Positions 43,296 to 56,202 are shown, numbered from the stretch's first letter. The stretch is DNA of 64,000 nt from Vitis vinifera (GCF_030704535.1 NC_081822.1:10719001-10783000), one strand, 5' to 3'. Made by a program: numbers and translations. The notes: generated from the letters alone by a model not told the origin.

Positions 43296-43709
43296 TTTAG
43301 GGTTTTAGGGGGTTTAGGGTTTAAGGTTTTAGGTTTTAGGGTTTAGGTTTTAGAGTTTATGGTTTAGGGTTTGAGGTTTGGGGTTTAGGGTTTTAGGTTA
43401 AAGTTCCAATTTCAGTTTTAGGTTTAGGGTTTAAGGTTTGGGGTTTAGGGTTTAGGGTTTGGGGTTTAGGATTTAAGGTATTAGGGTTTAGGGTTTAAGG
43501 TTTGAGATTTAGGTTTTAGGGTTTTGGGATTAGGGTTTAAGGTTTAGGTTTTAGGGATTTGGGATTAGGGTTTGAGATTCAGGGTTGAATGTTTTAGGGT
43601 TTAGGGTTTTAAGATTTTAAGGTTAGGGTTTTAGGGTTTAGGGATTAGGGTTTAGGGTTGTTTGGGTTTTAGGGTTTAGAGTTTGGGATTTAGTGTTTAG
43701 GATTTAGGG
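43296..43709 (+). repeat. Degenerate telomere-like TTTAGGG array
   Basis: About 410 bp made almost wholly of TTTAGGG and close variants (TTTAAGG, TTTGGGG, TTTTAGGG, GATTAGGG), all in the same orientation. TTTAGGG is the Arabidopsis-type telomere unit. The array is broken once by a non-repeat stretch near 43402-43425. It ends directly at the MITE-like element. Confidence 0.9.
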
Positions 43710-44221
43710 TGTGTTTGGTTGGTATGATAAGATATGTATACCTAGGACATGATATCCTTGTATTCACATATATTATGGATATGGTATTTTAAGGTATCTT
43801 ATCCTAATTTTATATTTATATTTTATTTTTGAAATGAATAAAAAAAATATGAAATATATATTATTTTTAATATTTAAAATAAAAATTATAATACATTCAA
43901 ATATTTTCTATTTGAAAGAATGAAATTTTTGTTATGTTTAACAATATTATTCGTGATTGAAATATATGAATTTTACAAATAAACTTTTTGTATTATTTTA
44001 TAAATATTTTTAAAATTTTTCTTTTTTAATCATAAATTTAATTTATAATAAAAAATTTATTTTATAAAATGAGTATATTAAAAAATAAAAAATTGCTAAA
44101 AAAATAAGATTTTCAATTAAAATAGATAAAAAAAAAGGTGGATAATATATCTGATGTGTAACATAGGATATGATAAGTGATGTGATAACTTATCCTATCT
44201 ATTTGATTACCAACCAAATAG
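43710..44221. mobile_element. MITE-like element next to the telomere-like array
   Basis: The left end TGTGTTTGGTTGGTATGATA and the reverse complement of the right end (TATTTGGTTGGTAATCAAAT) form inverted ends, followed by GATAAG-type words on both sides. The interior is AT-rich and non-coding. It has the same TTTGGTT core as the element at 25137. Confidence 0.5.
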
Positions 44222-44225
44222 GAAA

Positions 44226-44229
44226 TAGG

Positions 44230-44277
<48 letters not shown>

Positions 44278-44282
44278 CATAT
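44226..44282. repeat. TA microsatellite
   Basis: An uninterrupted TA repeat of about 45 bases, followed by ACATACATATA. It lies just outside the right end of the MITE-like element. Confidence 0.95.
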
Positions 44283-47200
44283 AATCTATAATTATGTGTG
44301 TTAAAATATAAAATTAACATACTTAAAATGTAAAATTAATATTCTTATAATTTCCATTTTGTTGGAATTTGAATAAGAAGCATACAAAATTTTTATTTTA
44401 TTTTATGGATGATAACCTCATTTAACATGTTAGTATTCATCATATTTCTTTTTACCATCAATTTCTAAAGACTTTCAATACTTTATTTAGATACTCATTT
44501 TTCAATTTCAATGAACAAATTGAGTATTGGAGATTTGAAAATTTTCATTCAACAATCTTGGTTTAAGATTAAAAACTTGTATCTCATTTCAAAACCTTTT
44601 AATGCATAATTTGTGCTTATTAAAAGGGGAAAAAAAATCTCATATTTAATAAGGCATGATTAGTTACTCTTTTTCATTTTGAAAACATTGAAATTTCCAT
44701 ATGAAATGAAACTGGGCAATATGTATTATGTTAACTATATTTGAGAACAAAAGCCACAAAATTCTCTCCTTTTTGTCTTTCATTTAATTTCTTATTACTA
44801 AAAACAAATCAAAAATCAATTCTTTCAAACAAATGGTTTTGTTATATTAAAACCTTAAAATCTACATAATAACAATATATATATATATAGCCACACAAAA
44901 TCATTAGATGTCTATCATCGAGTTTACAATTGTAAAATCAAGCAACAATATAACACATTTTAGTACATGAAAATACAATTAAAGAACAATATATATTATA
45001 TGAAGATGAAAAAAGATCATATCTAAATTAAAAGTAAGACATTACACGAGGATCCACAAAATGCATGTAACAAAGAAAATGCGACCAAATAAATTACAAT
45101 ACAATTGTGAAATGGGAAGACATAAGTAAAAGCTATAAAATTGGATTAATAGAAAGACAAAACATAACAACCATAGAAATATTAGAAATGTAAAACATTA
45201 AACAAATGTTTTAGGCCTTGTGTTCGAGAGCCAATACATCTCATGATGAATGAATTGCATAGAAAATTTGAAGGCATACTTATATTTCATAAGAGCATGG
45301 TTCAAATTAAGTAGATGTAAATAAAGAAATTGATATAGAGGAATCAAGACTTGTTGGTCTAACATTTGTGTTATATTGACAACAATAATAGAGACCTTCA
45401 TTTTCTCCATTATGCTATCAACCACATCCTTTATCTTTTTATAAGATTCAGTCCCCCATGTCCACTTTTCATCACCTATTTCATCTTTATTGTTCTTATT
45501 GTTTTGACCTACACTTCCAAGAGCAATATGATTATTGAACCTTGAATTATATATGAAAGATGAAGATTTAGAAAGACAAGACATCATGTATGTATGAGAC
45601 ATCAATATTACATTTTAATTATTAATATAACATTAAATGATTATTAACATTTTATTCCTTTATTTTTTATTCAATAAATAGAAATTAATATTATTTAATG
45701 AACTAAAATTGAAGGTTTCATGAAAATTAAAGAATTGATATTAGTTAAATAATGAAGAGAAAAAGGAAAAAGTAATGAAAATAAAATGAAGTAAAAAAAT
45801 GGATTACAATTAATAGGAAACCTAAAAAATAAAGGGTGGTTTGCAAATTATGAGGGGGCAACTAAACAAAGTTATGAGTAAATAAAAAAAAAAATCTCAT
45901 TTACACAAATTTGCTTCTAAAAAAATAAAAAATTATATTGAAATTAAAAACTCTTATAGAAAAATTATTGACATATATTATTTTATTAAAAATTATTTTT
46001 TAAAATTATATTTTTAATTCATTTTTTAAAACAACTATATATTTTTTATTATCATTTTTTATTTTTAATTTGATTTTAAAAGTCATTATATTTTTTAAAA
46101 TAGAAAATACCATCTAGATTGAATTAAATAATTTCATATCAAAGAAAAATATATAATATATCAAATTATTCAATAAAAAATAAATATAAATGAAAAATAA
46201 GTTTTATTCTAAAAATATTAAAAAAAAAATCAAAAGAAATCAAATCTCAATAGAAAATTTTTCATTATTTTGATAAATTTTATATCAAAATCTTAATATT
46301 TTGTTTGTTTGTTGATTATGCAATTTAAAGGTTATGAATAAAAGGTAAATAAAACATAATAATGGTTGAAGCATGTTAACCATTAAAGAAAAGAGAAAAA
46401 TAGTAATACATAAAAGAAATCGATACAAATACATCAATTGTTTTATGTTGATGCGTAAAAATCATGTTTTTCTAATGGAGCAGACAACATCCTTCTAGAA
46501 CCCATGCCAATGCAACGTCAGCATCAATTGAAAGACTACTTATCTTCATGGGTTCTACACCAAAACAAACATAATTCAACCATTTGGTTCTTTTGATTTT
46601 TTTATTTTTTATTTTTTATTTTTTTGCTTTGAAAACAAACAAATAAAAAAAGTAATACAAAAAGAATCCCAAAATTTCTTTTTGTTATTTTTTCCTTTTC
46701 ATTTTCTTTGCCAACCGTTTGACTTACTCGAACTACCTTCTTTGAAGATAAATGGAACATACAACATAATGCTCCAAATTTTGTCTTCTTTTCATCATTT
46801 GAAGAAAAAAAATAATTATAAATACAAAAATTAAATAGATTTTATTGTATTTATTAAATAGATTTTACTTATTTTCTCACAACACACTCAAATATAATTT
46901 CAAATACTTCAAATTTGTTATTAAGAAAAAAAAACTAATTTTTAGTAGAGTTCCAAATGAACCCTAATCATTTTTCATCTTTGTTCTGAATTCAAAAAAC
47001 ACTCTGGGACTTCTCTCCTACCAACACCAAACTTTTCTCCATAAATATTGTAAATAAACTAGACTCCATGGTTGAAATTGATAAACATCAAATTGATGGA
47101 TCATGGACGATGCTCCGTCGAACAGAATGGAGGAGATGGGGTACCTGAAAACCAATGTTTCAACAGACGATGTTACCATCTATAGTGAGATCTCATCGAC

Positions 47201-48620
47201 TTCTGATGTTTAAGATCAGTAGTCTGCCTCATCGGCTTTTGACAATGTTTGAAACCATTCCAGCTTGTTGAGTTTGAATGAAAAAATAGACTCTTCCTTC
47301 ACAGTTCCTTGAGACAGTTTCAAGATAGAATTTGAATATGAAATCCAAATTGTTATGAACATACATATTTCCATTATATTAAGTTACAATAAGTAATTAA
47401 ATCCCTATTGAAATGGTTGTGTAAAAATTGGAGGCAAATGAAAAGATTAAATTTTCAATTAAATTGAAAGCAGTTTCAAGAGTATTTTCAGTCATTTTAT
47501 AGGTTTGTAAGGCCAGTTTCAATCCAAATATGAAATTAAAATCAATTTAAAGATTAAATTTTCTTTATTTTGAGTATTTCCAGTTATTCGTATACGTGTG
47601 TGAGGGCAGTTTCAATCCGATTATGAAATCAAAATCAAGTTATCAACATTATAGATTTCTGTTGCATTAAGTAATTAAAGCCCTAATGAAACGATTGATG
47701 AAATAGAAATTGTAGATGAAAATATTAAATTTCCATTTAGGTTGGTTATTAGTATTAATAAGGGTATTTTTGAAAATAAAAAGGTGAAAAACACCTCATA
47801 TATAATAGGTAGTATAGATATTTCTTTCTTCAATCAAATACATCCTATCTATCAAGTTTTAAAATATCACCTTTAGTTTTTTATAAGATGTGAAAAATAT
47901 AGATTGATACTTGAGTTTCATGCTACCAATTGAACCTATAAGAATAACCCATACGTCGATCATCAAGGGTGAGAGTAAATATGTAAATAATCCCTAAAGT
48001 CGTGACAGTAGTGGATTCTTTTTGCACAAGCCTTTTAAGTAAGGATCATCTTTGTTGAGTTGCTTTAATATGAATTTCTTGAAGTCTTGTATTTCATTTT
48101 CTTATTACGTTATGTTCCCTTATACTAGATGCTAAGAGAGTTTCCTTCCCACCTTGATATGATAGATGAAATGAGAGGTTATCCTCGACATGGTAGATGA
48201 TGAGAGGCCATATCCTCATCTTCACTTGACCTCACTAACCATTTCTCACATCATTAAATAGGCACTTTCAAATAGTCATCTCTATTTTCAATCATCAGGA
48301 GAGTTGCTTGAATTTAGTATTATTGTATTGAGCATTACCTATACTTCCTTTCAAAGGTGCTCGATAGCGCAAAACTTAGATGCTTTATTCTTGTTTATTT
48401 CAAGAGCAAGTTTAGAGAGTCTAATTAGGCTTGTTTCGCCCCACCATAAGCATATGAGATGACTTGATGGTCTTAGTTTGATTGCTAGAATTGGAGGCCT
48501 AGTAAAGCAAAATTGACCTAAGTACTAGCAAGCTCGTTTTGAGCAAATTAAGAGGAAGAAAACTCACTTATCTAAACATATATATATAGTTATTATTGCT
48601 ATCCAATCACTCACTCATGG
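44283..48620. other. Very AT-rich, probably repeat-derived region
   Basis: One 135-codon minus-strand frame (45198-45605) stands out from the AT-rich background, containing DEKWTWGTESYKKIKDVVDS and IPLYQFLYLHLLNLNHALMK. I do not recognise it; it could be the remnant of a transposon protein. The rest holds homopolymer runs and no supportable gene. Confidence 0.35.
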
Positions 48621-48699
48621 AAAATTGACATTATTTTATTGGTCCATATACATATGTCATTATGTTATATGTCCATGTATACATGTCATCACTTTGTTG

Positions 48700-49150
48700 G
48701 TTTGTGTTATACCATTAGATTTGCTCTTATCCATGATTCCCTTGCCACCTTTATTGAAGTTTTTCACAAGCCTGACATATCCAATTGAGCTAGCTTGTCA
48801 ACCCCATCCTCTCTGGTATTCCACGACCACCTTTGTTCTATTCATTAACTATTCAAGTAATCCATATGAACGTATCCATCACTTCATCAATGCTCTTAGT
48901 GTTTACGAGGCAGATTGTAGTATTTGTTTACATGCACTCTCCAAGCCCCTTACTGATAGGGCATACTCATGGTACTCTCCTAGCCCTTAGATAGTTAATT
49001 TACTCCATAGTAAATTTTTCAATATAGAAAAAGATTTTACATCCATTGCCAGTAAGCCAAGTGCTACAAAGTGCTATGAACCAAAATTTGTGAAGATGTT
49101 GGCTGGTTTATGTGTTGCTAGCATGATACCATATTATAGGGTGCATATGG
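48700..49150 (+). mobile_element. Degenerate gypsy-type gag remnant
   Basis: The frame at 48625-48990 ends NPYERIHHFINALSVYEADC, then LHALSKPLTDRAYSWYSPSP. The pattern (region of HxxxFxxAL, then CxxxLxxxLxxxAxxWY) is that of retrotransposon gag capsid domains. After a stop, the gag-like trace continues as LHSKFFNIEKDFTSIASKPS and KMLAGLCVASM to about 49130. No LTRs or pol seen. Confidence 0.45.
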
Positions 49151-49730
49151 GAATCTCCCTATATTGATGTACTACTTCCTCTAAATGATTCATCTTTTTA
49201 TTTATTTTATTCAACTTTTAGTATTAATATTTTTATTTTCATGTTGTTATAATCCTAGTATTGCTTACATGGAAACTCATTTCTGATGTGGCAATGCACA
49301 CCCAAGGGATAAAAAAAAAGTGTATTATTACTATTATACCCAAATACAACACCTAAAATATAAAAATAAAAATTTCATTTTTTTAAAAATATTTCCAAAA
49401 CTATCATAATTTATATATGCCATAATTTATATGCAATGGAATCCATGTGAAAATCATCTTTTAAAAGATAAAAAAAAGGGAGTACAATATAAAAAATATT
49501 ACTTTTTATATTATTTTTTTAAAATAATGAATTCATTAATTTTATATTGATTTTTTTTTAATTATATGAATTTAATTTTAAATACTAAATTTTCAAAAAA
49601 TTATTTTGGCGTGATAATATTTACTTCATAACTCTCATGTTGAAGTCACTCATCGTATTTTAATAATATTGTTTGTGAAAAAAAAATCCGAAAAAAAAAA
49701 AGGAAAAAAGAAAAGAGGGAAAACGAGTTG
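49151..49730. other. Upstream region of the PPR gene
   Basis: AT-rich DNA with A-runs at 49678-49712. It ends where GC-richer leader sequence begins. No other feature seen. Confidence 0.4.
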
Positions 49731-49853
49731 CCGGGTCGGCTCAAGCGGAAGCCCTAGCTGCTGACTCACGCCTACTCTCTCCACTCTCTTCACTCTCCAA
49801 TCTCAGCTGTTACCATCGCCGTCGATTAGTGCTTCTCATCATCATACCTTCAG

Positions 49854-50104
49854 GTGACATCCTAATCCTCTTTTATATGCTTGAGTTCTGTTTGGTTTCC
49901 GGGAAAAATATTAGTTGACGAAATGAAATCTTCCAACCTCCAGTGATCGATTTAGTTATCTGGAAACCAGAGAGTTTAAACCCTTACTCAACTTACTGCA
50001 ATGCAACTATTTTACCAAAAGAAATTGGAATCTCAAGCCACTGATTTTCCCTCTTTTTTCGAGAGCAAGGATATTCAAGCTTCTATTGTGTTTTCTTGTT
50101 GCAG
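49854..50104 (+). other. Leader intron of the PPR gene
   Basis: CTTCAG|GTGACA at 49853/49854 and TTGCAG|GTGGCA at 50104/50105 give a 251-bp intron in the 5' leader. The upstream leader exon starts somewhere near 49,730. Its exact start is not visible. Confidence 0.6.
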
Positions 50105-50225
50105 GTGGCAGTCATCGGTTGTTTAGGGTTAGTTCTACAACATCATCTGGAAAATAGGGTTTTGATAGAAAAAAATTGAGCCAAGTGCTTTGCTTGTCCG
50201 TTTATTATATTTCTTCCCCAAAATC

Positions 50226-53200
50226 ATGAATTTGAAGCACTTGCTCTCCAGGCAGACAATTAAAGGCTTATCAAGATTCAATGGAAGAATACTATCTCCG
50301 TACTCCTATATTTATAAGGATTCTTTCGCTATCACGACCCCCATTTCTCATTCAATTTATTCATCAGGCAGTTATGATTCTACTTTTCAGAACCTTGCAT
50401 ACCCAAAACTGGCTCCGTCCTCAAATAGATATGCTCATTCTCTTCCAGAAACTAAACTGGGCGGCTCAGGCACGGACCCAGAACTTGAATCTGATGATTC
50501 TGACGATGGAACCATGAATGAGTTCCTTTCCCGATTTGTCTGGATAATGCGTGGAAAGCTCATGGAAGTATACACTGGCTGCGACAAGCAGACAATTGAT
50601 GGGATGCTTTTGATCATTGTTCGCAAGGTTGTATCAGAGATGGAGAAGGGTGGCCTTGAGCAGATGCTTAGTGCAGCAGTGGCTGCACCATCTCAGGATT
50701 TTAGTGAGGATTTATGGAAGACAGTTTGGGAGGTTAGCAATTTGGTATTGGATGACATGAAGAAGGCAAGAAACAAGGAAAAAATGAAGGGTTTTCTCCA
50801 ATCTGAAGAAGTTAAGGAAATGTCTAGATTTGCAGGTGAAATAGGCATTAGAGGGGATATGCTGAGGGAGCTCAGGTTCAAATGGGCTCGAGAGAAAATG
50901 GAGGAAAGTGAGTTTTATCAGAGTTTGGACCATCTCCGAGAAGAAGCCCAGGCTGAAGAAGGAGAAGAAGCAGTAGGTAATGAGGAGGTTATTGGGGATG
51001 ACCTTGTAGAGGATGAAAAGAAAGAAAAGGTTGTATCTCTCCCCAAGAGACATGGGAAGATTAGATACGAGATTTATGGTCTTGATCTCTCTGATCCTAA
51101 ATGGACAGAAGTGGCTGACAAAGTCCATGAGAGAGAAGAAATTATTTGGCCCCAGGAACCCAAACCAATATCAGGAAAATGCAAATTGATAACTGAGAAA
51201 ATCCTTAATATGAAAGAGGAGGATGACCCTTCTCCCTTGTTGGATGAATGGGCAGAGCTTCTCCAGCCTAGCAGGATTGACTGGATTACTTTACTTGATA
51301 GATTGAAAGAAAATAATAGTCATCTATACTTTAAGGTAAACAACTCATTCTTTTTTCATATTTATATCTATAAAAAAAATAAAAAATTAACTTAGCTCCT
51401 AATACATTACCTCTCATGCACTTTACTTCATTTCTTGTTGTCCACTACACTTTCTTGAAAAAAATGTTAAAATGCTATTTGGCCATATTATGCTCTGGGA
51501 TGAAGCTTATAAATAGATGAGGAGATGGAATTTAGTTAATTTTGACTTAGTTTCTGAAAATTTTATGTTGTTAATGATATATCGCTCAATGTTCCATTCC
51601 AGGTCTATAAACCACTAAACTTCCTTATTTGAGATAGGTTCCCTTTCTTTGGAATTATCTAGGAAGAGTCTAGTTTGTTATTGTATTTGGTAGATGGATG
51701 AATTCACTTAGATCTATAAAATGTAATTCTCTCTATATTTTAGCTCTGTCAGTAGTGGGAAAAGTAGATCATGCTGCATTCAACACAGTTTAGATACTCA
51801 TAAATATGTACCCGTTCTTTATTTGCTTCTGAATTGTGCAGGTGTGATGTGTATATGGTGCATATTTATTTCATCCTGCCACCTTGTATAAGGTTACTAT
51901 CACCATTGTTTTACAATGAAAGTTGTCTTTAAAATCAAAAGCCCACTTGTGCCACAAAAACAACCAGTTGCTAGTATATATGCTTTTGTAGAAAGCCTCC
52001 TTGTTGAAAGTAATCCTCAAATGAGCCTTTGCTAAGCATCTCAAAGAAGATGTATTGATTTTAAACTTTCTGTTTTATAGAGCTTATTGTGTTCTGCATC
52101 AACTCAACTGCATTTTTGGGTGTTGCTGGTATGAGTGAGCTTACTTAGAGGAGTGTTAGGATCAGCAGTCCCTAAAGGCTGGGACGCTACAGAGTGTTAG
52201 GATCTTGAGTACTTGTGGTGGTTTTTTTCCATCTGTTGCATGTTATCTAACCATTTATTGGGGCATTAAGATTGATAACATTGGATCTGTCGGGGTGTAA
52301 TTATTGTAGTTTTGTTGGAAAAGAGCCAAATCCTGGGAGAAATTTTGATGGTTCATTTCAGCTAACTTGATGTGGAGGTCACTGATCTTACCAAAGTGCC
52401 AAAACTTCTATACCTTTTTCTGCTTACGTGCATATGGGAGTTGCATGTTTTGTTTCTTGTCTTACCCATTTGGTTGATAAAAAAATTCATCATTTGGGTT
52501 TGGGTGTATGCCATATGCGCTGTATATGCAAATGTAGGCGCATGTACATAGATGTTAGTTGTTCGAAACCTCTTACACAGAAATTGCCACTTCTATTTTG
52601 TGCAGACCACTGTTCTCATGCTGCTATCTTGTGGGATATTCAATTATTGCCTTTTATTGGTTGTGGAACCTAAAGGGATGTTGAACAATTTGTTTTGTAG
52701 GTAGCAGAACTTGTTTTGAGCAAAAAGTCTTTCCAAACTAATATTCGTGACTATTCAAAGCTTATTGATGTGCATGCTAAGGAGAATCGCGTGGAAGATG
52801 CTGAGAGGATTCTTAAGAAGATGAATGAAAATGATATCTTACCTGATATTCTAACATCCACTGTTTTGGTTCACATGTACAGCAAGGCAGGCAACCTTGA
52901 GCGTGCAAAAGAAGCATTTGAAGGCTTGAGGAGCCAAGGCTTCCAACCAGACACAAGGGTCTACAACTCAATGATCATGGCATATGTGAATGCTGGCCAA
53001 CCCAAGTTGGGTGAGTCACTCATGAGAGAGATGGAGGCAAGGGATATCAAACCCACAAAGGAGATTTACATGTCATTGCTTCAGTCATTTGCCCAACGTG
53101 GTGACATTGGTGGAGCCCAACGTATCTCAACCACCATGCAGTTTGCTGGGTTCCAGCCTAGTTTGGAGTCTTGTACATTGCTTGTTGAGGCATATGGGCA

Positions 53201-53753
53201 AGCTGGCGATCCTGATCAGGCAAGGAACAGTTTTGACTATATGATAAAAGTTGGACACAGGCCTGACGACAGGTGCACTGCTAGCATGATTGCAGCTTAT
53301 GAGAAAGGAAATTTATTGGATAAGGCTTTGAATCTTCTATTGCAGCTTGAGAAGGATGGTTTTGAGCCGGGGGTTGCTACATATGTTGTTCTGGTGGATT
53401 GGCTAGGGAAGATGCAGCTGGTTGATGAAGCTGAGCAACTACTGGGCAAGATAGCTGAGCAGGGTGAGGCTCCTCCTTTAAAGTTTCATGTAAGCCTTTG
53501 TGATATGTATTCAAGGGCCGGGGTTGAGAAGAAGGCTCTTCAAGCTCTAGGGGTTGTGGAGGCTAAGAAGGAGCAGTTGAACCCTGAGGATTTTGAGAGG
53601 ATTATAAAGGGGCTTATAGCTGGTGGGTTTGTGCAGGATGCTCGAAGGATACATGGGGTGATGGAGACTCAGGGGTTTACTGCATCTGAGCAGCTTAAGA
53701 TCATCCTTATGTCATCTCAAGCCGTTGGTCGTGAAAGACCAACATTGCGATAG
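50226..53753 (+). CDS. Pentatricopeptide repeat protein, NFD5-like (two exons)
   Basis: Exons 50226-51335 and 52701-53753, intron 1,365 bp (CTTTAAG|GTAAAC; TTTTGTAG|GTAGCA), phase 0, product 720 aa. The start is ATG at 50226; the frame extends upstream only through non-ATG codons. The N-terminus (MNLKHLLSRQTIKGLSRFNG) is basic and amphipathic like a mitochondrial presequence. A non-PPR domain follows (FLSRFVWIMRGKLMEVYTG...), then an acidic stretch near 240-270 and the conserved IRYEIYGLDLSDPKWTEVAD. Exon 2 is almost all P-type PPR motifs of about 35 aa (for example DYSKLIDVHAKENRVEDAER, VYNSMIMAYVNAGQPKLGES), seven to eight in number. The layout matches what I remember of Arabidopsis NFD5 (At1g19520), reported as mitochondrial and needed for polar nuclear fusion; the orthology is a memory-based inference. 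No E/DYW tail. Confidence 0.9.
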
Positions 53754-55170
53754 TTTGATGAGAGTCAGTTAGGAGCACTTTTAACGCATTGCTTGGCCGG
53801 AAGTGATTTAATCGACAGAAAGAGCTAGTTTCTTTACCATATTGTACTCTGAACCTGGCAATGTGAGTTTTGCCATGTTCCCATACCCACATATCAGATG
53901 CATCTCACCTTTTTTGTGAACCACCAGTGACTGGTCCGCTGTGTGAACTAAGAGAGATGAGTTGTTTAGTTTGCAATAAACTTATTGATGATTGAATTTG
54001 GCATCATTTGTTATTGCTTAGCACCATATGAAAGAATTATTTTAATTTCTTTAATCCCGTTGACATGAAGTACAAACTTGTGTTGAATGGTTCCTAGATT
54101 CTGTTTTAGAGATGCTTAGATCCACCATGTCAAATAAAAATTTAGGAGCATCCGGCAGAAAAGAGCTAACAATAATATCTTGAAATTCATGTATTTTTCT
54201 AGTTAAGGGCAAGTTTTCCCGTTTTTCTTAGATCATTGTTTGATTCCTCCTTTGACGGGGAAAGAGAGTTTCTGCTTGGACTGCACAGCCATATGAAGAG
54301 AGGCAAATTGAAGGAGCATGTATCAGGTGGTTGGAAATGGGAAGTCTCTCAAATTTGTATTATATATATATATACATATATATATATATAGTATAAAGAA
54401 TATTGAATAGAATATTACATTTTCTTATAGAATTAAAAAAGTTATTAAAGGACATGAGCGAAAAATATTATGAAATAGGGATGAGTTTGTAGAGGTTATA
54501 CGAATAGAGATGTCATGAAGGGTGAAAGATATTTAGAGTAAGGGAGTTTGTGGTTTAGGATGGAGATATATAAAGAGTGGGGAAAAGGAAATGTTACATG
54601 ACCTATAGATATTTCACAACCCAATAATTATATAGATTTTTATCCTTTGTGATATTCTTTATAATATAATGAGATGATGTTTTTTATCTTTAGATGTTAA
54701 CATAATTGATCCAATTATATTAAAATCTTAAATACTATTATGGGAGTATTATTCTATCTTTGTATGTTTTGCTTGAACATGTCTGCATTGAAGTTTCTAC
54801 GACACAACTCAGGTAATTGTGCATTGGCAGCCCTGAATCATTTAAGCAAATTTTTATTGGTTTTGTAAATCAAATGAGTTCAACACCTTGAAAACACAAT
54901 CCAGCACCTTAACAAGATCGAACTTCTCATTCCCATGAAGTTGTTTCACATGTTTTCCACACAAATAAGTATGAAGGAGGGATGCTTGTTCAGGCAACAG
55001 ACTGCAAATTTACATCTCCCATATAAGCTTGATGAGCATCCCACCTAGTTTGGCATTCTTTTTATAGTCATTAATATACACTCTTATTTGCCTATCAAAT
55101 AAAAATAAAAAAAGACTTTTGATGGGCATCAGATTTTACAGTTTGCTCTAATAGATCTGGACATCATCCG
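53754..55170. other. Intergenic region with microsatellite
   Basis: 3' flank of the PPR gene. A TA/CATA microsatellite is at about 54359-54391. A short LINE tail lies at 55041-55118. No gene recognised. Confidence 0.5.
55041..55118 (+). mobile_element. Very short 5'-truncated LINE tail
   Basis: About 78 bp ending TTTGCCTATCAAATAAAAA plus TAAAAAAA. TCATTAATATA followed by a T-rich stretch and CTATCAAA matches the 3' end of LINE copies B and D. Likely target-site duplication ttgatgagcatc (55029-55040) and ttgatgggcatc (55119-55130), one mismatch. Confidence 0.6.
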
Positions 55171-55177
55171 GTATATT

Positions 55178-56202
55178 TCAATAGTAATCTCCTTTAATGA
55201 ACTCGTTCAGTCTCTTCACTTCCCCACTTTGCAGCTCCACCACCGCTCGGACAATGTCTACTATGGAAATCATGCCTACTATCTTTCCATCTATCACTGG
55301 TACATGCCTTATCTGATACTCTGCAAACACCCACATCTCTCATTATTCCTTTCCCTGCTTTTCATACACTTACCCAGGATGATTTTAGAGCATAATCACT
55401 ATTGTAATAATTTACCTGTCAAAAGCTGCATTGCTTGGAGAATGTTTGTATCAGAGCTCACAGTCACCAACTTGTTCTGTTGGAGTTCAAGCTATAAGGT
55501 TTAGAAAGAACAATGAAATTTCTAGTGTCCCAACAAAGGTGAAAGTTGGACGGGGATAGCAAGAAATAACCTCATCAGTCATGATTTCCCCAACTTTAGT
55601 GTCTTTGGAGGATCTTCCATGTGCTATTATCTTCCTCATGTAGTCTGTTTTGGCATTGCTTTCATCATCAGCAATAAACTGAATAGGTCTATTTTACGTT
55701 CGTAAAATTTTCAAGTCATCTATAACAATTTAGAGTAACGTCCTAGAACAACATTACCTCTTTCTGTGAAAATGCCAGCAATATGTTTTGGCTCTCCTGG
55801 CTTTAGAACCACTAGAGACCCAATGTTATTTTCTGCCATCTACAACATTTGCCAATATAGTCATGAGGGACAGATTCAAATTAAGTTCAGTAGGGATGCT
55901 TGTTTTACATTTATTTTTTAAATGTACTAAAACCTTACATGCTTTGCAGCATCATAAACAGTGTCATTGGTGCGGCACCAGAGCCAAGATCCACTTTTCT
56001 CTTCTCCCTTTGTCATCAGTACTTCTGCCACTGTTGTATTCTCCAATCCCTTCTGCTCCATGGTGGGGTTGGAGGTGGTGACACATTCATGACGTGAAAA
56101 TACATTTTTCCTCCCAGCTGTACTCCTTCCATGGCAGTGCTGTAGAATTGCAAGCTTAAGCGTTTCCTGGCAAGATCGTGTTGCTCGGCCAATTCCTTGC
56201 AT
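55178..56202 (-). CDS. CBSX3: CBS-domain protein, CBSX3-like (five coding exons)
   Basis: Minus-strand exons 56202-55939, 55839-55758, 55644-55571, 55476-55416 and 55320-55178 join in frame to 207 aa, against 206 aa for Arabidopsis CBSX3. All borders are GT-AG. It starts MQGIGRATR, close to the MQGVIRS start of CBSX3, with a basic presequence. The block MEQKGLENTTVAEVLMTKG, SWLWCRTNDTVYDAAKHM follows. CBS motif 1 includes NNIGSLVVLKPGE, IAGIFTERDYMRKII and HGRSSKDTKVGEIMT. CBS motif 2 includes NKLVTVSSDTNILQAMQLL and YQIRHVPVIDGKIVGMISIV, then DIVRAVVE. CBSX3 is reported as a mitochondrial, adenosine-ligand binding activator of thioredoxin o. An acceptor-like AACAG just before the ATG (near 56208) suggests a leader intron. 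No damage seen; the open frames in other frames here are shadows. Confidence 0.93.

Noticed and set aside
50190-50225. Upstream extension of the PPR protein start
   Set aside because: The extension has no ATG; it begins at TTG. The first ATG at 50226 gives a good presequence. The same applies to a start inside exon 2 at 52716, which is TTG within a spliced exon.
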